Below, piece after piece: positions 1-11,074 of a stretch of DNA of 64,000 nt (positions are counted from its first letter, which is position 1; every line of letters begins with the position of its first letter). The DNA is from Hexactinellida sp. DTS-2022 (taxonomy: Eukaryota; Porifera; Hexactinellida): assembly GCA_028753945.1 (NCBI GenBank), contig JAPNXP010000002.1:14453624-14517623 (forward strand), read 5' to 3'. The notes under the pieces were generated by a model that saw nothing but the letters and a program-made list of their open reading frames with translations, was not told the DNA's origin and did not search any database. Made by a program: the position numbers and the translations under genes.

Positions 1-43
1 TATCCGATTAACAAGATTCAATATATTCCTCTAAGTTCCAACT

Positions 44-727
44 ATGTCAAGCCTCAAGTTGTTCTCTGACTTGCTGTCCCAGCCCTGCAGATCCGTGGTC
101 CTGCTCCTAGAGGCTAATGCCATTCCTTACGAGCAAGTGTATGTCAGTCTCATGAAAGGAGAGCAGCAGACAAACCCAGAGCTGAGAGCTGCCAACCCGA
201 ACTGCATGCTCCCTACAATAATAGACGGTTCCTTCTCTCTCTACGAGAGCGGGGCAATCCTACGCTACATCTGTTCCTCCCGACAGCTGGCAGATCACTG
301 GTACCCTAAGGACGTGAAGAAGAGGGCGCTGGTCGACCAGTATCTCGACTGGCATCACTCTCTGCGGACAGGGCACTTCGTACACCGCTACGTTCTCAAG
401 AAGCCGGCCACGGATCCTGCGGTGGTAGAGACAAAGGAAAAGTTAATGAAAGCGTGTGGCATTCTTAACGATCACACCCTGCGCGAGAGCAAGTTCATAG
501 CAGGCGATGAGATCTCCATAGCAGACATACAGGCTTTGAATGAGATCACTCAGTTCTGGATGGTGGGCAAAGATGTCTACAAGGGATATCCTAACCTAGA
601 GAGGTGGGTAGGGGACTGCACCAAGGCACTGCAGCCGCATCTCGACAAGGCATACGCCGAGGTGTACAGAGCGAGAGACGAGGGTGTGTTCGGAACAGAC
701 CCGGAGCCTCTCAAGCCAGGGAAGTAG
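44..727 (+). CDS. Theta-class glutathione S-transferase
   Basis: Single uninterrupted frame of 227 residues, the normal length for a cytosolic GST. The N-terminal thioredoxin-like half begins with LFSDLLSQPCRS, the theta-class opening in which the serine (Ser12 here) activates glutathione; NP...PTIIDG and the ESGAI stretch (about residues 68-72) form the rest of the GSH site. The HWYP motif followed by an all-helical C-terminal half is also typical of theta GSTs. The expected role is conjugation of glutathione to electrophiles in the cytosol. The start is the first ATG after an AT-rich leader; it lies only 43 bases from the window edge, so an upstream exon cannot be excluded. The family call is solid; the exact paralogue is not known. 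Confidence 0.85.
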   Translation: MSSLKLFSDLLSQPCRSVVLLLEANAIPYEQVYVSLMKGEQQTNPELRAANPNCMLPTIIDGSFSLYESGAILRYICSSRQLADHWYPKDVKKRALVDQYLDWHHSLRTGHFVHRYVLKKPATDPAVVETKEKLMKACGILNDHTLRESKFIAGDEISIADIQALNEITQFWMVGKDVYKGYPNLERWVGDCTKALQPHLDKAYAEVYRARDEGVFGTDPEPLKPGK

Positions 728-902
728 CGGAGTTCTCGCTGAGACAACGATTTATACATTAGGTTTTTAGTTGCGTATTTATTCGATTATTTTTATTATT
801 TTACATTTAGTGTTCGAATGTACTATTGTAGTAAATTGTATATTTCTTGTGTGCAAATACGGAACCGTTAAGAGGGTTAATTAATTAAAGGTATAAATTT
901 AA

Positions 903-1050
903 GGAGCATCCTTATATGTAGACGTCTATGAAAGCCCATACAAACTAAGCTAAAAATTTTTTAGACCAAAAGCCCCTGCCGTCTATGGGTAATACTATTT
1001 TATATGTAAGAAAACCTGGTCTAGAAATAGACGGTCTACATACAAGTTAT
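903..1050. mobile_element. MITE family A, copy 1 (GTCTAC ends)
   Basis: About 148 bases with terminal inverted repeats built on CTTATATGTAGAC and GTCTACATACAAG. The interior shares AAAGCCCATACAAACTAAGC and AGACCAAAAGCCCCTGCCGTC with copies at 46409-46540 and 59121-59302, which lie in the opposite orientation. No reading frame is present, so it is a non-autonomous DNA element; the superfamily is not clear. Confidence 0.75.
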
Positions 1051-1192
1051 TTCAAATTTAAGGTACTACGTATTCGCCTTCAAATTGCTTACTGAAGATA
1101 TCTACCATTGGCACATAATGCTATGAGAATTTAGTTAGTCTGTACACAATTCTTAAATATAACCAAATTATAAAAACCAATAAATATAAGTA

Positions 1193-1825
1193 TCAAAACA
1201 TGAGATCTGTGAGAATACAATAGAATAGCCAGGTAGCACCTAACAGTGTGTATGACGTCAGAAGTGAGTAGCCAGATGATACGAGGGTTGTATTGAATGT
1301 GTCTGGTCTGACGTAGGGTAGCACGCATGCGTCACTAACTCTCCTCGCCACACAGAATGATATGTCTGTCAGAGACAGATCGAGGAATGAGTCTATATCG
1401 TAGTTCGTATCAGCTGTTACAGAAAGCGTCAGTTTAGTAACTAGGTAGAATCTAGCATTGGCAGAATAGTTCCCAGCTGTTATTGCATAACAGTCTGATA
1501 CGTTGTATAAGGCACTGATGCGGTGTCCTGCCGGTAGGAACTCAAAGTCTGCGGCAGAGGGAGGGAAGCGTTTGGCCACGGGACACACGAATCTAACAGC
1601 TGTTCCTCCTTCTGTTAGCGATAGAATTGGACCAGGGATGTGGTCCAGCGGAGTGCGGCGAGTAAGGAACAGGAGACCCGTCGTGTACTTGTTGGTGAGA
1701 TTAAATCTGAATAGGACCGGTTCATCTATCAGGAACACCTCTTTAATCGGATAGAATGAGTACTCTATGTAGCAGTACACAGGAGCTAATAGCAGCAGTG
1801 TTGCAATAGCTCTAATTAATTGCAT
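1193..1825 (-). CDS. Secreted protein resembling the non-catalytic N-terminal domain of M35-type metalloendopeptidases
   Basis: 210 residues. A signal peptide is evident (about residues 1-18, LIRAIATLLLLAPVYC). The body has a pattern I associate with the beta-sandwich that precedes the catalytic domain in peptidyl-Lys/deuterolysin-like M35 peptidases: TRRTPLD (56-61), an EGG turn, KRFPP (85-89), a DF..LPAG segment (93-100) and GNYSANARF (118-126). There is no HExxH zinc motif and no room for a protease domain, so it is not a protease as it stands. A hydrophobic tail (about 186-206) suggests a membrane or GPI anchor. Several NxS/T sites fit secretion. The family assignment is inference from pattern; it could be an unrelated beta-sandwich protein. 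Confidence 0.6.
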   Translation of the reverse strand: MQLIRAIATLLLLAPVYCYIEYSFYPIKEVFLIDEPVLFRFNLTNKYTTGLLFLTRRTPLDHIPGPILSLTEGGTAVRFVCPVAKRFPPSAADFEFLPAGHRISALYNVSDCYAITAGNYSANARFYLVTKLTLSVTADTNYDIDSFLDLSLTDISFCVARRVSDACVLPYVRPDTFNTTLVSSGYSLLTSYTLLGATWLFYCILTDLMF

Positions 1826-2350
1826 CTACAAGAGACTGTTCAATTAATTAGGCCATGCTAAATAAATGACTTGTTCTTCATCCGAATCTTTTTAGAAACA
1901 GACAGAGGAAGGAATTTTATATGCAAAATGTTCTATAAAATTTGTGTTGAGCACCCCATGGGCGGTCAACCGGTTAACCGTGGCGAGGAATCGATTGGTA
2001 ACACTAGACTCAGAACGGTTAACCAACCCCACCCCGCATCATGTTTGTTGTCGTATTCTTTGCATCGTTAGTCCCAAAATTTGTGCTTCTATTCCCTTCA
2101 GGTATTCTCCTTCCTATGTCCAACCGGATCTGTTCTGTTGCACTGTCTATTATTATAGGATTTTATTATTACTGTTCGGAAATATTAAATAAACATTTCA
2201 TAAACTAGATACTAACAGCAATGACATTCTCTAAAGACCCCTATGTATTACACAATACTTAACTTAAACTGGTAGACAACTCAATCAAATAAATAACACA
2301 AACAAATTCCTATGTGTAATCTCTTAATAAACGAGTTGATTAGTCTCAGT
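1826..2350. other. Intergenic, no gene seen
   Basis: AT-rich spacer between two minus-strand genes. I see no conserved frame, RNA gene or clear transposon here. It holds the 3' region of the peroxiredoxin gene and the promoter of the secreted-protein gene. Confidence 0.6.
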
Positions 2351-3115
2351 TCAGAGATCAACATGTTGATTATCTACGTCATTGCACTTCTTCCTAAAGT
2401 ATTTGAGTTTCTCAGAGGGACTAGGCACGATGGTCTCCCCCCCTGGTGTCCAGCCGGCTGGACACACCTCCCCGTGTTTGTCTGTGTACTGAAAGGCTTG
2501 CACCAGTCTAAGCGTCTCGTCGACAGAGCGACCTACCGACAGGTCATTCATAGTGATCTGTCGCAGGACCCCCCTCCCGTCTATTATGAATAAGCCTCGT
2601 AGCGAGTAGCCCTCGTTCTCCAGGAGCACTCCGTAATCCTTTGACATCTGTCTGGACAGATCGCTCAGTATCGGTATGCTGACAGGACCCAGGCCGCCGT
2701 CCTTGCGGGGCGTGTTTATCCAGGCCAAGTGGGTGTACTCCGAGTCCACACTACAGGCCAGCACCTCAGTATTTATGTCCCTGAATAGTGGCATGTTGTC
2801 ATTGAATGCTATTATCTCAGTCGGACAGACAAACGTAAAGTCCAGCGGGTAGAATAACAGAACCAGATATTTCCCTCTGTAATCCTCCAATGATATCCGC
2901 TTAAACTCTCCATTCAGTATGGCTGTACCGTTGAATGGAGGCGCTGGCTTAGAAATCTGAGCCTTGGACCAGTGCAGTGCATGTTGGTACCCAGTGCCGG
3001 CTGAGTACAGCTCGGGATAGGCGTATCTGTTTGTGACCAAGCAATTCTCAGATTGAGACCGAACGGGGCACACGGCGAGTAGCAACAGGGCACAACAAAT
3101 GTTAAGGAAGTACAT
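2351..3115 (-). CDS. PRDX4: Secretory-pathway 2-Cys peroxiredoxin (PRDX4-like)
   Basis: 254 residues. An N-terminal signal peptide (about residues 1-21) directs it to the ER or outside the cell, as in PRDX4. The peroxidatic motif FTFVCPTE gives Cys97 and the resolving motif GEVCPAGW gives Cys218. A GGLG loop (140-143) and a C-terminal YF pair (239-240) are the features that make eukaryotic 2-Cys peroxiredoxins sensitive to over-oxidation. It reduces H2O2 and in the ER can feed oxidising equivalents to protein disulfide isomerase. An N-terminal cysteine (Cys25) after the signal peptide parallels the extra cysteine of PRDX4. It ends in HVDL, which loosely resembles a KDEL-type retention signal; mammalian PRDX4 lacks one. 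Intronless here. Confidence 0.88.
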   Translation of the reverse strand: MYFLNICCALLLLAVCPVRSQSENCLVTNRYAYPELYSAGTGYQHALHWSKAQISKPAPPFNGTAILNGEFKRISLEDYRGKYLVLLFYPLDFTFVCPTEIIAFNDNMPLFRDINTEVLACSVDSEYTHLAWINTPRKDGGLGPVSIPILSDLSRQMSKDYGVLLENEGYSLRGLFIIDGRGVLRQITMNDLSVGRSVDETLRLVQAFQYTDKHGEVCPAGWTPGGETIVPSPSEKLKYFRKKCNDVDNQHVDL

Positions 3116-3365
3116 TTCTAAATCTTAATTAATATAAGCAAATATAATTACATAAATAGATATCATTTGAAGTAGTACAGAGATAGAGATAAATAATTAT
3201 ATAAGCCCCAGTTTTCTATAATTTCTCAAGTTTAATTAAGTATTACAAAACTCCTCACAAGTTCGCTAATTTGCTAAAATTTGTAATTTTGACATCACAT
3301 AATTGTACAATAAAAACGGAATAATTATTATAGACTTAATAAAATTCGAAGCGTGTATCGCTATA

Positions 3366-4832
3366 TTATTTTAGTGGGGTGATACGCAGTTTCAGTGGGT
3401 TCTTGAGTTTATTCAAAATGTCTTTCTGTATTTCAATCTCTGTTTCCAGGAGTGGCACAGCTAATTCCAGCTTGTATTTCTCCAATATTAGACAGCACAC
3501 GATCTTCATTTCGTTCATAGCAAACGCCTGTCCAATACAGTTCCTCTCACCAGCTGAGAATGGGAGGTAGCTGAATGGATTTACAAATTTTCCCGCAGAA
3601 AATCGCATAGGATCGAATTTTAACGGATCCGGCCATACCTCTCGACTCGTATGCAGTGACAATATAGCAATATCCACAAGGGTACCTCGTGGAATCAAAT
3701 GCTCTCCTATGTAAACTGGATTTAGTATTTCTCTGATAACAGAGTATACCGGCGGGTGCAGTCTTAAAGTTTCTTTTATGAACATGGTCAGAAACACGAG
3801 TTTCGACAAATCATTTAATTCCAATTCGTTCTCATTGAAACAGTTCATAATTTCGATCCGACATGTTTCTTGGTGATTTGGGTACAGAGCTAAATAGAAG
3901 AGTAGCCATGTTAGGGCAGATGAGGTTGTGTCGTGTCCCTCGAATACGAATGTGTCCACTTCATCACATATCTCTCTGTCGCTCAGTGATATTCCATTTT
4001 CATCTCTTGCAGTCAGCAGAATGCTAAGGAAATCTGTATGCGGAGAGAGGTTAGTCAGCTGTTGTTTGCGCTTGTTTACGAGATCACGTGTGAACGCATG
4101 TGCCCTCTTGCACGCTTGTTTATACTTCCTACCAGTCGGAGTGAGGTAGAAATAGGAATCGATCTTGTAGCGGTTGTTAATGAATCTCAATACTGAAATG
4201 TTAGTGAGTGTATTCACATCATTTACATACTGAATTGATTCTCTCTCCAACTGGCAGTTCGTTTCTAGGGACACGATACACTGCATTAGAATGTCCAGTG
4301 ACAAGAATGGAGTGAATTCCTGTACCACTACACAACTACCATTAGCCGATAACTGTTCCCACAAACCCAGCATTACACGAGTGGCACTGCAGTAGATTGG
4401 TAGAAATGAAGCGAGAATGGAGTGATGGAAAGCTGGCGTTAGGAGCCTTCTGTGTTTCTGCCATTTCTCCCCATTTGAGATTAACAAGCCGTCTCCAATC
4501 CAGTGTCCCAGCATGGTATGGTAAAGGGAGGGTTTGGGCAGTTTTAGTCCAAATAAAAACTTTATCGTATCGGGATCAGCAATAGACAAATATGCAAATG
4601 GACCAACAAAAAGCCGACATAATTTAGGGCATTTCTCATTCCATTTCCGCTTAAACTTGACCTGTTCATTGATGTTTGCCCGATCAGTAACTTCATGGCG
4701 AAATAGCCAGTCAACAGGGGGGCCTGGTAACCGTAGGAAATACAGGAGCCATTTCACATACTTAAATACAAAGAATCCAAGAATCGAGACAAGTATGCTT
4801 AGGATACCTGAAACAAGGTAAGCAGCTAGCAT
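3366..4832 (-). CDS. Cytochrome P450, CYP4 family
   Basis: 488 residues, full-length for a microsomal P450. It has an N-terminal membrane anchor (about residues 5-35) followed by a PGPP hinge, then the C-helix WxxxR (GEKWQKHRR, Trp124). The I-helix block EVDTFVFEGHDTT (291-303) is the diagnostic CYP4 motif and the ExxR pair is KETLR (353-357). The heme loop PFSAGERNCIG has the axial thiolate at Cys432. Family members are ER monooxygenases that typically omega-hydroxylate fatty acids and eicosanoids; the substrate here cannot be read from sequence. No intron interrupts the frame, which is unusual for an animal CYP4. Confidence 0.92.
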   Translation of the reverse strand: MLAAYLVSGILSILVSILGFFVFKYVKWLLYFLRLPGPPVDWLFRHEVTDRANINEQVKFKRKWNEKCPKLCRLFVGPFAYLSIADPDTIKFLFGLKLPKPSLYHTMLGHWIGDGLLISNGEKWQKHRRLLTPAFHHSILASFLPIYCSATRVMLGLWEQLSANGSCVVVQEFTPFLSLDILMQCIVSLETNCQLERESIQYVNDVNTLTNISVLRFINNRYKIDSYFYLTPTGRKYKQACKRAHAFTRDLVNKRKQQLTNLSPHTDFLSILLTARDENGISLSDREICDEVDTFVFEGHDTTSSALTWLLFYLALYPNHQETCRIEIMNCFNENELELNDLSKLVFLTMFIKETLRLHPPVYSVIREILNPVYIGEHLIPRGTLVDIAILSLHTSREVWPDPLKFDPMRFSAGKFVNPFSYLPFSAGERNCIGQAFAMNEMKIVCCLILEKYKLELAVPLLETEIEIQKDILNKLKNPLKLRITPLK

Positions 4833-5493
4833 AACGACCCTAAATATTAAAATTGGATAAGTCTAGTAATCACCCGTGCTCATCTAAAGTCTTTAAATTA
4901 AATGCGCACGTCTTAATGTATCAAATGTCAGGCCATTATTAATTAATAAAACTAATAAAACAACTTATTAACTCGCTAAAAGTATACATTTTCCTTCCTA
5001 TTAAATAACAATAACTACGTCTGTATTTACAGAATAAACTAAACACAGTAATCGCAATTATACGAACTCGTTTGGACTAGTCAAAACATGTTGGGATAAT
5101 TTATTCAAAGGCGAATAATTTTATGAAGTAACTTTGGGTCAGCCAGGTGTGTTTGGATAATCGAGATTGCACTGTATTACCAATATAATTACTTATTCTT
5201 ATTGTTAGAAAATTCAGTACCCTAATATTAGTCTGCACTCTAGAAAATCGCTTTTCGATACATGACGATTTGAGATGGGTTTATTGTATACGTATACCCG
5301 ATTTAAATATGCGGAAATAAATTAACTATTAAGATCCAATCCCGGACATTAAGATTTAACTAATTAATAAGTTAACTGACTAAGCTAAGATATATTTATT
5401 AGAATGAGAATAATGAGCACACAAGTTAGTAGAGTACAACCTATCAACTAAGCCTAAGATACTAGTTCAAAGTAGATGGATGAAGGGTAATAA
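4833..5493. other. Intergenic, no gene seen
   Basis: AT-rich spacer between the P450 promoter and the polyubiquitin 3' end. No reading frame or recognised repeat stands out. Confidence 0.6.
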
Positions 5494-7668
<2,175 letters not shown>

Positions 7669-7854
7669 CTAAAAGAAACCTAAAATTAGCCGAGTAAGGT
7701 TTCAGAAGGAATATAATTATCTAGAGTAGCTAAAATTAGCAATTGATACTAAATATAATCTAGTATCAATTAAACTTGCATGACTACACGCTGGGGTCAT
7801 TACAATTCTCAATTACGAGCCTGAGGTAATATGATGTAGTCATTACTTAAACAG

Positions 7855-7958
7855 GTACTAAATTACTTAATTACGTAATGATACTAAATTACTTAATTAC
7901 GTAATGATACTAAATTACTTAATTACGTAATGATACTAAATTACTTAATTACGTAATG
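7855..7958. repeat. Four tandem copies of a 26-base AT-rich unit
   Basis: Unit GATACTAAATTACTTAATTA plus CGTAAT repeated four times with almost no divergence, followed by a partial copy. Each unit contains the palindromic core ATTACGTAAT. It is a minisatellite upstream of the polyubiquitin promoter. Confidence 0.85.
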
Positions 7959-8508
7959 ATACTATAATTTATCATTACGTAATTAATAGTAGAACCTCAT
8001 AGATACTATCATCAACGGACGGTAAAAATTTTTCGTTTTATAAAGCTTTATCAGGAGTAAGTATTAAATGATTAAATGAGTATTACTCCGCTTAATAGCC
8101 ATTGTAGGGACCTGATTTTGTGGAACTATTTGTTTGTTTTATCCGGAAATTAGTATTTCGTGTTCGTACTAAATACTGTATATGGTATATGACATTATTA
8201 TTATTGTCAAGCACATAAAATTACCAATAATATCAAGTTAATTAAGCTCACTTTCAATGAGGAAGTACTCTTAAATCCCATCCCAACTGATATTTTGTAT
8301 TTACGTAATTAATTAACAAAAATAATTTAATATCTCTCATAATACAGAACTTAGAGTTACAAACTAAGTAACTTATAAAATATCTTTAATAGTTCACCAG
8401 TGGGAAAGGGTTGATTTGAAAGTATGAACGAGTCTCATATCCAATTCGAGGGATCCAGGATTTCGATCTGTTCATTGACATAATTAAATATTTGTTATAC
8501 ATCTAGGC

Positions 8509-8671
8509 CAGTGGTTTCCAACCCGAGGTCCGTACGTCCATAGACCCCTTGGGGGTTCACGGACGGCTGTAGGGGGTCCACAGGATGTATTACGGACAAT
8601 GGGAGGGGGTCCACAGATTGTCTAATATTTTCTATAGGGGGTCCACAGTTGAAAAAGGTTGGGAAACGCTG
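8509..8671. mobile_element. hAT-like MITE, family B copy 1
   Basis: 163 bases with ends CAGTGGTTTCCAACC and GGTTGGGAAACGCTG, flanked by a near-perfect 8-base target duplication (ATCTAGGC at 8501-8508, ATCTATGC at 8672-8679). Internal AGGGGGTCCAC units are repeated. The 8-base duplication and CAGTG-type ends fit the hAT superfamily. A second copy lies at 38709-38874. Confidence 0.85.
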
Positions 8672-8764
8672 ATCTATGCCATGGATATCTGGAAATCCAG
8701 TGTCGGAGATTTTTCAAGCCAAATCAGGCATTTATATTGCCTTAGAGCTATTTAATATACGTAC

Positions 8765-8868
8765 TACAGGTAAACCTCCCAAAGCGGCACCCATCGGGAG
8801 AATGATTTTGTGCCGCTTCTCGGAGGTTGCCGCTACTCGGAGGTGCCGCTTTGGGAGGTTTACCTGTA
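8765..8868. repeat. Inverted repeat, foldback element of 104 bases
   Basis: The ends form arms of about 26 bases: TACAGGTAAACCTCCCAAAG at 8765 is answered by its reverse complement ending at 8868. It is probably a small foldback MITE. No frame of its own. Confidence 0.75.
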
Positions 8869-8992
8869 TATGCAATTTTAGTACAATAATGTTTTCAGCC
8901 TTTTTCCTCCAGAAAAAATTCGAAAGTGTGATCGATATGTAGTACAGTAGATCTCTCATGAGTTTATTAGCAACGGAAATCCACACCCATAG

Positions 8993-9141
8993 ACATAGGC
9001 GAAAGTACAGGGGTCCAAGTGCACCCCCGCATTCAGCGATAGAAGTGCTGGTGGTGCAAGGTGGTGCTAGGTCCACCTGTACTTTGTATTGAGGTGCACC
9101 ACTGGCACTTTTGGCTACAGGTCAAAAGTTTGCGCCTATGT
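8993..9141. mobile_element. Probable MITE with ACATAGGCG ends
   Basis: The left end CATAGACATAGGCG and right end CGCCTATGTCCATAG form an inverted repeat; smaller internal palindromes around GTGCACC lie between them. No coding capacity. The superfamily is not assigned. Confidence 0.6.
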
Positions 9142-9882
9142 CCATAGATCCAAAGAAAAATCAGAAATCTAGGGAAATCCAGGGATCTTACTTTACTACC
9201 AAAATATCTAGGAATTTTTTATAGGGGTTGGTAAGTTAGGTAAAAATCTAAGGTTTATTATTACGTATACGATTGGGCTTATTGCATTCATTGTACGTAT
9301 TACAGAATAATTTCCAACATTACTAGAGAATAAGCAATCAATTTGTACCGACATGACGTACAAGAATGATGGATTCAATATATAATTAGCTGACTAGACC
9401 ACGTGCAGCTTAATTAGTAATTTTAAGTGAATTGCAACAAGATGTGATAAGTTAATCAAGACAGGTTAATAGTATCATCAATATTTTATCAAACATGCAA
9501 TGTACGAATGTAGCATGTATTGTAGATCATTTAATTAAATACGTAGTTCAAGGTCAAATTTTCTGGATAACAACATTTGCTCAGACCTCTGATATAATCA
9601 TGATAATATGACCCAATCCTTATGCCGACATATGAAGACATGTGTTTTTACTTTTTAGTAATTATAGTTAATGAAGGAAACATTATTCATTATTTTGATG
9701 AACTAATTCTTGCTATTAGTTTACAGGACTTCCAGTTCAGAAGCTTAACAAGATGGAAACATCAATTTTCTTAAATTCATTTCAAATAATCTTTCTAAAT
9801 TTCAACATTGAGCAACTTTACTACTTCATTAAGCATTATTAAATTACCCCTTTAGATTAATTGATCTTATTATGTAAATACT

Positions 9883-10270
9883 GTGGAACTCGCTTAGTAC
9901 GTACTCTCGGGTAATACGTACTTTTCTCTAATAATCGATTTCTTTCTCCTATCTGATCCATTATAAATGAATCGATTAATATACTCGGATAAGACGTGCC
10001 AATTTCTATTCCCAATTAAATAAAATGGATTCATTTAAATTCGCTTAGTACGGACTCTAGAAAACTATCAGCAGAACTAAATACAGTTCTCTTATCGCTA
10101 AGTATGTTGGAGACTTGTATACCCTACCATTGTATTTACATCATTTTACAAGTCAATATTTCGACTCGTGGATTATGTAAAGTTTGTAAACGGATAAGAT
10201 GTAGTACCTCGGTTAGTACGTACCTTTGCTTGTTTCCCAGGCTGGTACGTCTTAACCGAGTTATACTGTA
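9883..10270. mobile_element. Degenerate TA-flanked (Tc1/pogo-type) MITE region
   Basis: Left end TACTGTGGAACTCGCTTAGT and right end ACCGAGTTATACTGTA form an inverted repeat resembling Tigger/pogo-type ends. The interior repeats CTTAGTACG(T/G)ACTC, so it may be two nested copies. Related ends occur at 28664-28857 and 33261-33415. Confidence 0.5.
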
Positions 10271-11074
10271 ATAAATTATAATTTCTAAGGATATGAGCTA
10301 ATGCAGCACTACGATAAACATATTTATAAAGGAAGTGCAACGAATTGTCGTGTAACGAACTGTCTCCGGTAAAGGTTATGAAATTAGAATAAATTAAAAA
10401 GTATCCAAAGCTGATACAAGTATCCTTGACTAAGATATACTAATTAGTAAAAATCTCTAAATTTAGTGATCAGACCAAACCGCTTCATTGATATTAATTT
10501 CAAGAGGAGAGTTTTCTAGAATAGGGACACCAAGAGAACCTTGTTGCCACTACTCAGGTAGACCCTAGGCTAAAGCCAATAACCGCTTGTCTTAATACCT
10601 CTGAGAATGGATAGGTAACATCATGTCACTAAATACAGAATTGTAGGTTTCTTTATGAAGTTATTTTCAGTAACATAAGTAAGGGTAGATATTAATTTTG
10701 CAAAGCATTAGTTTCGGAAGGCATTAATGGACTGGATTGGATTATTAATTCTGGACAAAATGTATTATTTGACAAATGGGTTAGGCTATCAGAAAATAGT
10801 TATTAGGCCATGCCTTCAAAGTATTGTATCTAGAGTAGTGACTAGCGAGCGATATTATGGTTATCTTAATTAAGGGTCCGGGTGCATAATGACTAATTGT
10901 TTTGGGGAATTTCACAAACACAGTCCAACACTTATGTATAATAAACAAACAATAGGGATGGGTAGTCATTACATAGAGGTATAAATCGGTCCTACACAGA
11001 TACGAAGGGTAAATAAAAATATGCAGAATAAATGCGATAATTACGTAGCTTATAAAAAGTTAACTGTTGTACAG
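10271..11074. other. Intergenic, no gene seen
   Basis: AT-rich spacer at the 3' side of the large ankyrin/coiled-coil gene. No convincing gene or repeat was found. Confidence 0.55.

Noticed and set aside
1193..1825. Active M35 protease
   Set aside because: No HExxH zinc-binding motif and too short for a catalytic domain.
7855..7958. Evenly spaced repeats that could suggest a CRISPR array
   Set aside because: The units are directly adjacent with no variable spacers and the DNA is eukaryotic; it is a minisatellite.
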